Source: Geodermatophilus normandii (lineage in GTDB: Bacteria > Actinomycetota > Actinomycetes > Mycobacteriales > Geodermatophilaceae). From it: a DNA stretch of 64,000 bases. The notes below the pieces were generated by a model that was not told where the DNA came from, did no database searches, and was given only the letters and a program-made list of their open reading frames with translations. How positions within the stretch are numbered: the first letter of the stretch is position 1; the number at the start of each line of letters is the position of its first letter. Of the stretch, positions 45,656-53,959 are shown in pieces. The translations under genes and the position numbers were made by a program. The stretch covers positions 3,992,001 to 4,056,000 of the forward strand of contig NZ_QGTX01000001.1 of NCBI RefSeq assembly GCF_003182485.1. Direction: 5' to 3'.

Positions 45656-47455
45656 GTGCGCGAGTACAGCGTCCCGGCGACGACCGAGGTCGGCCCGTCC
45701 GAGGCACTCACCGACATGCTGGCCGAGAACGTCGCCCAGCACGGCGACGAGGTGGGCCTGCGCATCCAGCGGGACGGCCGCTGGGAGGACGTCACCTGGC
45801 GGGAGTTCGGCGAGCAGGTCGCTGGGGTGGCCAAGGGCCTCGTCGCCGCGGGTGTGCAGCCCGGCGACCGCGTCGCCCTGCAGGCCAAGACCCGCTACGA
45901 GTGGACCGTCATCGACTACGCCATCTGGTCGGCCGGTGCCGTCACCGTCCCGGTGTACGAGACCTCCAGCCCCGACCAGGTCGCCTGGATCCTGTCGGAC
46001 TCCGGCGCGGTCGCCGCGATCGTCGAGAAGGCGGAGCACGCCACCGCCGTCGACTCGGTGCGCGACCAGGCCCCCGACCTCGGCCCGCTCTACGTCATCG
46101 AGGACGACGCCGTCGGCACGCTGACCGCCGCGGGCGCCGACGTCCCCGACAGCGAGCTCGAGGCCCGCCGGGCGACCCTGAACGCCGACAGCCTGGCCAC
46201 GCTCATCTACACCTCCGGCACCACCGGCCGGCCCAAGGGCTGCGAGCTGACCCACGGCAACTTCCTGTTCGAGGTCGGCAACGGCATGAGCCTGCTCGAC
46301 CGGTTCATGAACGTGCAGGGCTCGCTGCTGCTGTTCATCCCGCTGGCGCACGTGCTCGCCCGCGTCCTGCAGGTCGGCGCGGTCAGGACCCGCACCGTCA
46401 TCGGCCACACCCCCGACGTCAAGAACCTGGTCGAGGACCTCGGCGCGTTCAAGCCCACCTTCGTCCTCGCCGTCCCGCGGGTGTTCGAGAAGGTCTTCAA
46501 CCAGGCCAAGGCCAAGGCCGAGGGCGAGAGCCCGGTGAAGGGGAAGGTCTTCGACCGGGCCGCCCAGGTGGCCATCGCCTGGTCCCGGGCGCAGGACACC
46601 GGCGGCCCCGGCCTGGCGCTGCGGGCGCAGCACGCGCTGTTCGACCGGCTCGTCTACAGCAAGCTGCGTGCCGCGCTCGGCGGCCGCTGCCTGGGCGCCA
46701 TCTCCGGTGGCGCACCGCTCGGCGACCGGCTGGGCCACTTCTTCCGCGGCGCCGGCGTCACCGTCTTCGAGGGCTACGGCCTGACCGAGACCACCGCGGC
46801 CGCGTCGGTGAACCACGACCGCGCGCTGCGGATCGGCACCGTCGGCCGGCCGCTGCCCGGCGTCGGGTTCCGCATCGCCGACGACGGCGAGATCCTCATC
46901 CGCGGCGGCGTGGTCATGCGCGGCTACTGGAAGAACCAGCAGGCCACCGCGGAGGCCATCGACGCCGACGGCTGGTTCCACACCGGCGACATCGGCGAGA
47001 TCGACGCCGACGGCTTCACCCGGATCACCGGCCGCAAGAAGGAGATCCTGGTGACCGCGGGCGGCAAGAACGTCGCCCCCGCCGTGCTCGAGGACCGGCT
47101 GCGCGCCCACCGGCTGGTCAGCCAGTGCATCGTCGTCGGCGACCAGCGGCCGTTCATCGCCGCGCTGATCACCCTCGACGAGGAGGCACTGCCGGGCTGG
47201 CTGGAGAGCAAGGGCAAGCCGGCCGGCACCCCGGTCGCCCAGCTGGTCGACGACCCCGACGTCAAGGCGGAGATCGACGCCGCCGTCGCCGACGCCAACC
47301 GGGCCGTGTCGCACGCCGAGGCGATCAAGAAGTACCGCGTCCTCACCACGGACTTCACGGAGGACAACGGGATGCTCACCCCGAGCCTGAAGCTCAAGCG
47401 CTCGGTGGTCATGAAGGAGTTCGACACCGAGGTCGAGGCGCTCTACAGCCGCTGA
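45656..47455 (+). CDS. fadD15: Long-chain fatty-acid--CoA ligase (FadD15-like)
   Basis: AMP-forming acyl-CoA synthetase of 599 residues. The P-loop is LIYTSGTTGRPKGCELTHGN; the A5 motif is FEGYGLTETTAA; the A7/A8 region is WFHTGDIGEIDADGFTRITGRKKEILVTAGGKNVAP; the catalytic Lys region is near GMLTPSLKLKRSVV. Length and position match Rv2187. GTG at 45656 follows AGGAGGAGG. A TAGATT box (45581-45586) in the upstream gap is the likely -10. It supplies acyl-CoA, possibly for the nearby PlsC-type acyltransferase and lipid mannosylation genes. Confidence 0.92.
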   Translation: MREYSVPATTEVGPSEALTDMLAENVAQHGDEVGLRIQRDGRWEDVTWREFGEQVAGVAKGLVAAGVQPGDRVALQAKTRYEWTVIDYAIWSAGAVTVPVYETSSPDQVAWILSDSGAVAAIVEKAEHATAVDSVRDQAPDLGPLYVIEDDAVGTLTAAGADVPDSELEARRATLNADSLATLIYTSGTTGRPKGCELTHGNFLFEVGNGMSLLDRFMNVQGSLLLFIPLAHVLARVLQVGAVRTRTVIGHTPDVKNLVEDLGAFKPTFVLAVPRVFEKVFNQAKAKAEGESPVKGKVFDRAAQVAIAWSRAQDTGGPGLALRAQHALFDRLVYSKLRAALGGRCLGAISGGAPLGDRLGHFFRGAGVTVFEGYGLTETTAAASVNHDRALRIGTVGRPLPGVGFRIADDGEILIRGGVVMRGYWKNQQATAEAIDADGWFHTGDIGEIDADGFTRITGRKKEILVTAGGKNVAPAVLEDRLRAHRLVSQCIVVGDQRPFIAALITLDEEALPGWLESKGKPAGTPVAQLVDDPDVKAEIDAAVADANRAVSHAEAIKKYRVLTTDFTEDNGMLTPSLKLKRSVVMKEFDTEVEALYSR

Positions 47456-47460
47456 CGGAG

Positions 47461-47513
47461 GCCCCCCTGCACCTCCCCGCTCGCACGCTCGCGGCAGGAC
47501 CCTGCAGGGGGGC
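47461..47513. terminator. Hairpin between fadD and the mannosyltransferase gene
   Basis: Perfect 11-bp stem GCCCCCCTGCA / TGCAGGGGGGC separated by 31 nt. It fills the convergent gap and touches the stop codon of the opposing gene. Confidence 0.6.
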
Positions 47514-48640
47514 TAGGGGTCGAGCAGGGCGGCGAGGTCGGCGGCGATCGTCGTCCACGACCAGCGCTCCTCCACCCAGGCCCGCCCGGCGGCTCCCATG
47601 GCGCGGGCCCGGGCGGGGTCGTCGAGCAGCGCCGTGACGGCGGCGGCCACCGCCTCCGGCGAGCGCGGGTCGGCGACCACCGTCCCGGTCTCGCCGTCGC
47701 GGACCGCCTCCGGGGCCCCGCCCGAGGTGCCCGCCACCACCGGCAGCCCGACCGCGGCCGCCTCGAGGTAGACCATCCCCAGGCCCTCGACGTCCAGGCC
47801 GCCGCGGCGGGTGCGGCACGGCATGGCGAACACGTCGCCGGCCGCGTAGTGCTCCGGCAGCTGCGCCGGCGGCACCGGGCCGGTCAGCACCACCGAGTCG
47901 CCGACTCCCCGCTCGGCCACCGCGCGGCGCAACCGGGACTCGTCCGGACCACCGCCGACCAGCAGCAGCCGCGCCCCCGGGTGCCGGTCCAGCACCCGCG
48001 GCCAGGCCGCCACGAGGACGTCCTGCCCCTTGCGCGGCACCAGCCGGGACACGCAGACGACGACCGGCGTCTCCCCCAGCCCGTGGCGCCGGCGCACCGC
48101 GGTCCCGTCGGCCGACGGGGTGAACCGGTCGACGTCGACCCCCGGCGACAGCTGGGCCAGCCGCGTGCGCCCGCGCAACGCCGGCTCCAGGCGGCTGCGG
48201 GTGTAGTCGCTGATGTAGGTCACGACGTCGAGGCCGCCGGCGATGCGGCGCATGAGCTGCCGGGCGCCGGGCAGCGCGACCCACCCGGTCTCGTGGCCGT
48301 GCGTGGCCCCCACCAGGTGGCGCACCCCGGCTGCCCGCAGCGCCGGCGCGATCAGGCCCAGGGGCGCGGCGGCGCCGAAGAAGGCGGTGTCGCAGCCGTG
48401 CGCGGCGGCCAGCGCCACGGCGGCGCGGGTGGTGGCGGGGGTGGGCAGCAGCATCGCCGTCCGCTGCCGGACCACCGGGTAGGGCAGCTGCGCGTCGTAC
48501 CGCTCCCAGCCCGGCGAGCGGGAGGCCAGCACGACCAGGGACTCCGGCGGGCGGCGCTCCAGCAGGGCCGCCACGAAGGTCTGGATGCCGCCCTGCCGCG
48601 GCGGGAAGTCGTTGGTGACGACGAGGGTGCGACCACTCAC
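47513..48640 (-). CDS. pimB: GT4 glycosyltransferase, PimB-like mannosyltransferase
   Basis: Family 4 (GT-B) glycosyltransferase, 375 residues, homologous to Rv2188c (PimB'), which adds the second mannose to phosphatidylinositol monomannoside. N-terminal glycine loop LVVTNDFPPRQGGIQTF; nucleotide-sugar domain begins VVVCVSRLVPRKGQDVLVAAW. The EX7E-type motif is in GLDVEGLGMVYLEAAAVGLPVV. GTG at 48640 overlaps the upstream M48 protease stop. Neighbourhood (fadD15 on one side, NlpC/P60 on the other) repeats the M. tuberculosis order and supports the assignment; acceptor specificity is not provable from sequence. Confidence 0.88.
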   Translation of the reverse strand: MSGRTLVVTNDFPPRQGGIQTFVAALLERRPPESLVVLASRSPGWERYDAQLPYPVVRQRTAMLLPTPATTRAAVALAAAHGCDTAFFGAAAPLGLIAPALRAAGVRHLVGATHGHETGWVALPGARQLMRRIAGGLDVVTYISDYTRSRLEPALRGRTRLAQLSPGVDVDRFTPSADGTAVRRRHGLGETPVVVCVSRLVPRKGQDVLVAAWPRVLDRHPGARLLLVGGGPDESRLRRAVAERGVGDSVVLTGPVPPAQLPEHYAAGDVFAMPCRTRRGGLDVEGLGMVYLEAAAVGLPVVAGTSGGAPEAVRDGETGTVVADPRSPEAVAAAVTALLDDPARARAMGAAGRAWVEERWSWTTIAADLAALLDP

Positions 48641-49917
48641 CGGTCGTCCAGCCGCAGCCAGTCCTCCGCCATCGCGATCCGCTGCGCCGCCGTCGGGTGC
48701 GAGCCGAACCACCACTGCCACGGCACCGGCGGGCTCGGGTCGGAGACGTTGGTCTCGGCCAGCCGGCGCTGCATCTCCTCGAACGCCGCCGCGTTGCCCG
48801 TGAGGTCGAGCGCGTGCAGGTCCGCGCGGGCCTCGACGTGCCGCGAGACGAGGTTCTGCACCGGTGTGGACACCAGCGTGCCCAGGGCGATCAGCAGCAG
48901 GACGAGCGGCACGACGCGCGGGTCGGCCGCGGAGTCCGCGCCCGCCCGGCGCAGCAGCGGCGCCCAGCCGAGCAGCCAGCCGAGCAGGGCGGCCGCGGCG
49001 GCGGCACCGAGCGCGCCGATCAGCGTGCCGGTGAGGACGTCGTCGGTGGCCACGTGCCCCAGCTCGTGGGCGACGATCGACTCGATCTCGTCGTCGGGGA
49101 CGTCGGTGAGCAGCGTGTCGTAGAGGACCACCCGCCGGGTCGAGCCGAAACCGGAGACGTAGGCGTTCAGCGACGTCGTCCGGCGGGAGGCGTCGGCCAC
49201 GAGGACGTCCTCGACCGGGGTGCCGCTCTCCTCGGCGAGCTCGAGCAGGTCGGTGCGCAGCTGGCCGGCGGGCAGCGGGGTGAAGCTGTTGAACGCCGGC
49301 TCGATGGCCACCGGGTAGAGGAAGGAGCCCGTGACCACCAGCGCGGCCGCGCCGCCGGCAGCCCAGGCCCACCAGGTGCGGGGCGCGCGGCGGGCGAGGG
49401 CGACCAGCGCCAGCAGGCCGAGCGCGGTGAGCCCGGCGTCGATGGCGGTGGAGACGGCGACGTCGCGCAGCCAGAGCGGCCACGAGCGGGTGGACAACTC
49501 GTAGCGGTGCCGCACCACCTCGCCGTAGGCCGCGATCGGCAGCGTCGCCAGGCGGCCGATCACCAGGAGCGCCACGGTGCCCAGCAGCACGGTGAGCGGC
49601 CAGCGGCGCCCGACCGGGCGGGCGAGCGCCCCCACCAGCCGGCTGCCCAGCCGGGTGAGGCCGAACAGCGCCGACACGGCCAGCCCGAGGAGGAGGTTGG
49701 CCAGGGACGCCGGGCGGATCTGGGCGGCGAGCGCCTCGGCCCGCGCGACGGCGGCGGCGGGCAGACCGGCGTCGTCGCTGACCGGGGCGGCACCGCCGGG
49801 CGGGACGGGCAGCAGGGTCCACGGCGTGCGGACGGCGATGACCACCACGAGCGCGACCCCGAGGACGGCCGCGACCAGGAGGGCGGCGCGAGCACTCCCC
49901 CGCCCCGCCCCGCGCAC
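48637..49917 (-). CDS. M48 family membrane metalloprotease (Ste24-like)
   Basis: Multi-spanning zinc protease of 426 residues, CAAX-protease/Ste24 type. The zinc motif HExxH is in SIVAHELGHVATDD (near residue 280) and the third ligand Glu in SRHVEARADLHALDL. Upstream, NAYVSGFGSTRRVVLYDTLL is the usual pre-HExxH strand. About six hydrophobic helices surround this. GTG at 49917 lies 7 nt after TAGGAT (49925-49930). Its stop overlaps the pimB-like start, giving a two-gene operon. Likely membrane-protein quality control. Confidence 0.9.
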   Translation of the reverse strand: MRGAGRGSARAALLVAAVLGVALVVVIAVRTPWTLLPVPPGGAAPVSDDAGLPAAAVARAEALAAQIRPASLANLLLGLAVSALFGLTRLGSRLVGALARPVGRRWPLTVLLGTVALLVIGRLATLPIAAYGEVVRHRYELSTRSWPLWLRDVAVSTAIDAGLTALGLLALVALARRAPRTWWAWAAGGAAALVVTGSFLYPVAIEPAFNSFTPLPAGQLRTDLLELAEESGTPVEDVLVADASRRTTSLNAYVSGFGSTRRVVLYDTLLTDVPDDEIESIVAHELGHVATDDVLTGTLIGALGAAAAAALLGWLLGWAPLLRRAGADSAADPRVVPLVLLLIALGTLVSTPVQNLVSRHVEARADLHALDLTGNAAAFEEMQRRLAETNVSDPSPPVPWQWWFGSHPTAAQRIAMAEDWLRLDDR

Positions 49918-49924
49918 GCGGCCG

Positions 49925-49930
49925 ATCCTA
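49925..49930 (-). promoter_or_regulatory. -10 box, leaderless M48 protease gene
   Basis: TAGGAT (minus strand) 7 nt before the GTG at 49917. Confidence 0.6.
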
Positions 49931-49975
49931 GGCGGACCGGTCCGGTCGCCGGCCGGGCGCCGAGGACACCCCCGA

Positions 49976-50018
49976 CGCGACGGGGCCGGTGACCCGAGAG
50001 GTCACCGGCCCCGTCGCG
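49976..50018 (-). terminator. Strong hairpin after the NlpC/P60 gene
   Basis: Perfect 19-bp inverted repeat whose core is GCGACGGGGCCGGTGACC (49977-49994) paired with 50000-50017, with a 5-nt loop. It starts 14 nt past the NlpC stop and insulates the M48 promoter. Confidence 0.82.
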
Positions 50019-50031
50019 GAGCGCTGCCGGC

Positions 50032-51286
50032 TCAGGCGATGCGGCGCATGGCGGTGATGCCGCCCATCGAGTCGACCGACACGACCTTCACCGGCTGGCC
50101 CGAGGTGGAGGCGTGCACCATCTGGCCGTTGCCGACGTACATCGAGACGTGGCTGACCGGGCTGTAGTAGAAGATCAGGTCGCCCGGCTGCAGGTCCGCC
50201 CGCGAGACGGCGGTGCCCATCCGCGACTGCATGCTGCTGGAGTGCGGGAGGCTGATCCCGGCCGCCGCGTAGGCGTACTGGGTCAGGCCCGAGCAGTCGA
50301 AGGAGTTGGGCCCGCCGGCGCCCCACACGTAGGGGTCGCCGACCTGGGCCAGCGCCGTCTGCACCGCCGTCTGGGCGGCGCCGCTGCCCCGCTGCCCGCC
50401 GACGCCGCCGGCGCCGGGGCGGGAGCCGCGGCGCGGGTGGCCGCGGGCGCGGGTGCACTCGAGCCGGCGGCGGCCGTGGTGCCGGACGCCCCGGCGGCGG
50501 CCTCGGCGGCCTCCGCGGCCTCGGCGGCCTCCGCGGCAGCGCGGCCTCCGCGGCAGCGGCGGCCCGGCCGGCCTCCTGGGCGGCCAGGGCCGCCTGCCGC
50601 TCGGCCTCGGTCAGCGCCGCGACCTGGGCCTGGTAGTCGGCGATGTCGCCCTCGAGCTGCTCCTCCTGGGCGTCGAGGCCGTCGAGGGTGCGCTGCGCCT
50701 CGGCCTCGGCGGCCTCGGCGTCGGCCCGGGCCTGCTGGGCGGCGGCGGCGGCGTGCGAGACCTCGTCGAGCACGGAGGTGGTGTGGCCGGCGATCTGGTC
50801 GAGCGTGGCCAGCGAGCTGACGAAGTCCTCGGCGGAGTCGCTGCTCATCAGCAGGTCGAGCCCGGCGAAGGTGTCGCTGTGCCCGCCGGTGTAGGCGCTG
50901 CGGGCCACCTGGCGGATCTGGCCGTCGAGGTCCTGCAGCTGGGCCTGCTTCTCCGCGGCGGCCCGGTCGGCCTCGTCGGCGGCGGTCTGCTGCAGGGCCA
51001 GGACCTCGCGGGCCTCGTTGACCTGCTCGCTGACGACCTCGAGCCGGTGACCGGCCTCGGCGGCGAGCTGGGCGGCTTGCTCGGAGGTGGTGGCCTGCTC
51101 CGGGTCGGCGGCCGCCGTGCCGGGCAGGAGGGTCATCGTCAGCGCGGCGGTGGTGCCGGCGACCGCGACGCGGCCGAGACGGCGGGCCCGTGACGGGCGG
51201 TGCGGCCCGGCGACGCGGGCCCCGGAGCGGGAGGTGGCGGTGGACTGTGCGCGCGCATGCCCCAGGAGGGGGCGGGGGGTCGCCAC
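50032..51286 (-). pseudogene. NlpC/P60 peptidoglycan endopeptidase with two frameshifts
   Basis: Secreted RipA-like cell-wall hydrolase. Signal sequence (AVAGTTAALTMTLLPGTAAADP), a long coiled coil (about residues 45-240), an Ala/Pro linker, and an NlpC/P60 domain with catalytic Cys in SFDCSGLTQYAY and His in VSHVSMYVGNGQMVHAS. The linker changes frame twice, near 50540 and near 50378. Each join is repaired by one added base and the total is two bases short of 419 codons. The GC-rich repeats there (GCGGAGGCC units) make sequencing error plausible. The gene is preceded by a sigma-A-like promoter and a c-di-AMP riboswitch. Counterpart of Rv2190c. Confidence 0.85.
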
Positions 51287-51309
51287 GGGCGGCGGCTCTC
51301 CGTTTCTTC

Positions 51310-51490
51310 CTCAGCTACCGCCTACCGAGTTAGCTGACGGGTTCGGGCTGGGAAGACGTGCCCTATCTCTGCACGCCGGTCGCTGACCGGCGCACGCGAG
51401 AACTCACCCCAGTGCTGCGGTGGGTCCCCGGCTCACCTCGCGCACCCCCGGGAGGGGCGTCCGGTGACTCGGCGGTGCCCGGCCGAGGTC
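51310..51490 (-). promoter_or_regulatory. ydaO/yuaA c-di-AMP riboswitch
   Basis: The leader of the NlpC/P60 gene carries the conserved ydaO blocks on the minus strand: GAGGTGAGCCGGGGACCCA (about 51424-51442), the internal hairpin GCCGGTCAGCGACCGGC (about 51375-51391), and the 3' signature CCGTCAGCTAACTCGGTAGG (about 51320-51339). Off-switch riboswitches of this class precede cell-wall hydrolase and rpf genes in actinobacteria. Boundaries are approximate and no covariance model was run. Confidence 0.85.
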
Positions 51491-51529
51491 ACCTCGTGAC
51501 GGGTGACGACCACCCGGTCGGACGCGGCC

Positions 51530-51558
51530 ACAGTACGGACGTGATGCAGTTGTGACAA
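51530..51558 (-). promoter_or_regulatory. Sigma-A-type promoter for the riboswitch-NlpC transcript
   Basis: Minus strand: -35 TTGTCA (51553-51558), exactly 17 bp, -10 TACTGT (51530-51535). Predicted start near 51523 gives a leader of about 235 nt containing the riboswitch. Confidence 0.75.
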
Positions 51559-51642
51559 ACGAGGGGTGCGTGGACTGTGAGGACTCACACGGTGAGCAGT
51601 CACGCCACTCCGGCGCGTACTCCCCGTGGGTGCCCCCGCCGG

Positions 51643-51930
51643 TCAGCCCGTGCGCCGGCGCCCGTTGCCCGCCGGCCGGTGCCGCAGCGGGGGAACCAGA
51701 CCCCCCTCGGCCAGCGCACGCACCGCACGCCGCTCGACGTCGTCGAGCTCCACCACCACGCCGGGCCGCGGGACGGCGGCGTCGGCCGCCCGGGCCGCCG
51801 GGACGGGCGGCACGGGCAGCAGCACGGGGCCCGTGTCCCGCTCCCCCGGCGGGGCGCCCAGCAGGGCGGTGACGACGCAGTCGGCGCAGCCGACGCCGCG
51901 CGCGGTGCACGAGTCGCAGTCGATGAGCAT
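51643..51930 (-). CDS. Small Cys-rich conserved protein
   Basis: Protein of 95 residues with a Cys cluster at the N-terminus: MLIDCDSCTARGVGCADCVVTALLG (two CxxC-like pairs, residues 5-18). This is followed by a Pro/Ala linker and a short helical segment VVELDDVERRAVRALAEGGLVPPL. The four Cys could hold a zinc. ATG at 51930 opens directly onto the motif. Small proteins with this N-terminus occur near NlpC genes in actinobacteria, to my recollection, but have no assigned function. It lies between two cell-wall hydrolase genes. Confidence 0.72.
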   Translation of the reverse strand: MLIDCDSCTARGVGCADCVVTALLGAPPGERDTGPVLLPVPPVPAARAADAAVPRPGVVVELDDVERRAVRALAEGGLVPPLRHRPAGNGRRRTG

Positions 51931-52040
51931 GGCCGTGTCCCTCCGTGCCCCGGCCGCGCCGCCCGCTGCCGGGCCGCGGTCGGGACGGGTCTCCCTGTCG
52001 GTTGGTCGGCACGCTAGGGACGACCACCGACAGTCCCGGC

Positions 52041-53783
52041 TCAGCCGCCCGCGTACTCCCAGTGCCAGGGCTCCTCGCGGCCGTTGCCCGGGTCGGCCCA
52101 CGTCGGGTGCAGCCACCCGAACCGGCCCGCGTTGGCCTGCATCCACGCGTACTGGGGGCTGCCGAAGCCGTCGATGCCGCCGCACAGGTCGACCGCCAGG
52201 CCCCAGCCGTGGTTGCTGGTCCCCGGGACGGCGGCCAGCGCCGGCTTCTCGCCGTACAGGCGCACCTGGCTGGCATAGGTCCGGTAGGAGTCGGTGATGC
52301 AGATCGGCCGGCCGAAGGTCGCCGCGTAGGCGGAGCTCATCGCCCGGTAGGCCGCGGCGGCGTCGCACCGCAGCGAGTGACCGCCCACCCCGATGGGGCA
52401 CAGCGCGCTCGGCGGGATGAGCCCGTTGGGATAGCCGCCCCAGGAGCGGGCACCGTCGAAGCTGGGCGGGTAGACGGCGTTGCCGCACTCGACCCGCAGC
52501 GCGCCGCCGGTCGGCCCGGGGGCAGGCTCCTCCGGCCGCGGGCCCAGGCTGGGCCGCCCGACGTGGACGACCTGCTCCACGGGCAGCCGGCGGACGACGA
52601 CGGCGCCGGCCCGCCCGTCGGCGGCGAGCATCGTCTGACCGTCGAGCGCGATCCCGACGTGGCCCAGCCCCGACTCGGGGGTGCCGAGGAAGACCAGGTC
52701 ACCGGGCAGGACGTCGACCAGGTCGACCGGGGTGCTGACGGCGAACAGGCCGGACTGGTCGGAGGGCAGGTCGATGCCGGCCGCGCCGTAGACCGTGGAC
52801 ACCAGCGAGCCGCAGTCCCACGAGTCCGGCCCGGCCGTCCCTGGCGCGTAGGGCCGGCCCAGGGCCTCCATGGCCGCGGAGACCGCCGCGATCGTCTCGG
52901 CGGGCAGCACGAGCAGCGACGTCGGCTCGCGGGGGAACTGGGCCGCGCCGCGCTGCGCACCGCCGGCGGCCGCGCCGATCGGCGTCAGCCCGGCGCGCAG
53001 GCTCGCGACCGGGTCGAGCAGCTCCGCCGCCGGCGGGGGGACGACGCCGGCCTCGCCCAGCTGGTCGACGTAGGCGCGCCAGTTGGCCGCCGTCTGCGTG
53101 TTGACGTCGACCTGCTCCCGCTGCAGGTCCGACAGCTGCCGGTCGACGTCCCTGAGGGCCACGTCGAGCTCCGCGGTGACCGCGTCCGCCGAGGCCTCGA
53201 GGTCGGCCACCTCCGCGGCCAGCTCGTCGGCGCGCTGCTGCGCCTCGGCGAGGGCGGCGTCCGCGGTGACCTGCTGCGCGAGCGCGGCCTGCCGCTGCTC
53301 CTCGGCGGCGCCGACGACCGCGGCGGTGTGGTCGTCGACCGCCTCGAGGTAGCCCATCGCCGCGACGACGTCGGCCGGGTCGCCGCCGCTGAGCAGGACG
53401 GTGAGCGGGGTGAGCGCGCCGCCGTCGCGGTAGACCGCCGAGGCGTACTGCGCCACGACCGCCTGGTTCTCCGCCAGCACCCCCTCGGCGGCGTCGACCA
53501 CGGCGCGGGCGGCGTCGACGTCGGCCTGCGCGTCGGACAGCTGCTGGCGCGCCGCGGCCACCTCCGTCTGCCGCTGCTGCAGGTCGGCCTGCACCTCGGC
53601 GGCGCGCCGCTGCAGCCGGTCGAGCGCCTCGCTGTCGAGGACGCCGCTCGTGCCGCCGGGCTGGTCGCTCGGCTCCGCGCCCGCGGGGCCCGCGAGGGGC
53701 ACCGCCAGCAGGACGGCGGCCGCCACCGTGACCAGCACCGACGCCGGGCCACGGCGGGTGCGCCACGGGGAGCGCGCGCGCAT
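52041..53783 (-). CDS. Secreted NlpC/P60 and VanY (M15B) bifunctional cell-wall hydrolase
   Basis: Exported 580-residue protein. Signal peptide about residues 1-37; coiled coil about 45-240. An NlpC/P60 domain covers about 290-410, with catalytic Cys in DSWDCGSLVSTVYGAAG (DCGS instead of DCSG) and His in GLGHVGIALDGQTML. A VanY-type D-Ala-D-Ala carboxypeptidase domain covers about 440-578: ITDSYRTYASQVRLY, the zinc motif SNHGWGLAVDLCGG, and the final ligand in EEPWHWEYAGG. It could cut both the D,L bond and the terminal D-Ala of stem peptides. ATG follows GGAG. The two-domain fusion is unusual. Confidence 0.88.
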   Translation of the reverse strand: MRARSPWRTRRGPASVLVTVAAAVLLAVPLAGPAGAEPSDQPGGTSGVLDSEALDRLQRRAAEVQADLQQRQTEVAAARQQLSDAQADVDAARAVVDAAEGVLAENQAVVAQYASAVYRDGGALTPLTVLLSGGDPADVVAAMGYLEAVDDHTAAVVGAAEEQRQAALAQQVTADAALAEAQQRADELAAEVADLEASADAVTAELDVALRDVDRQLSDLQREQVDVNTQTAANWRAYVDQLGEAGVVPPPAAELLDPVASLRAGLTPIGAAAGGAQRGAAQFPREPTSLLVLPAETIAAVSAAMEALGRPYAPGTAGPDSWDCGSLVSTVYGAAGIDLPSDQSGLFAVSTPVDLVDVLPGDLVFLGTPESGLGHVGIALDGQTMLAADGRAGAVVVRRLPVEQVVHVGRPSLGPRPEEPAPGPTGGALRVECGNAVYPPSFDGARSWGGYPNGLIPPSALCPIGVGGHSLRCDAAAAYRAMSSAYAATFGRPICITDSYRTYASQVRLYGEKPALAAVPGTSNHGWGLAVDLCGGIDGFGSPQYAWMQANAGRFGWLHPTWADPGNGREEPWHWEYAGG

Positions 53784-53947
53784 CGGACTCCCTCTGCTGA
53801 TGCGGACCCCCCTGGTCCGCCCGGGGATCGTCGTCCGCGCGCGGCCGCTCCCGCAACCGGGTCCGGCGCCGCCGGTCCCCCGCCCGGGCGAGGCGTCCCC
53901 CGGGCGGGCGCCGGGCGCGCGTCCCCGGGACTGTCCGACCCCCGGCC

Positions 53948-53953
53948 TACCGT
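53948..53953 (+). promoter_or_regulatory. -10 box, leaderless exonuclease/UvrC gene
   Basis: TACCGT 6 nt before the GTG at 53960. Confidence 0.5.
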
Positions 53954-53959
53954 CCCGCC

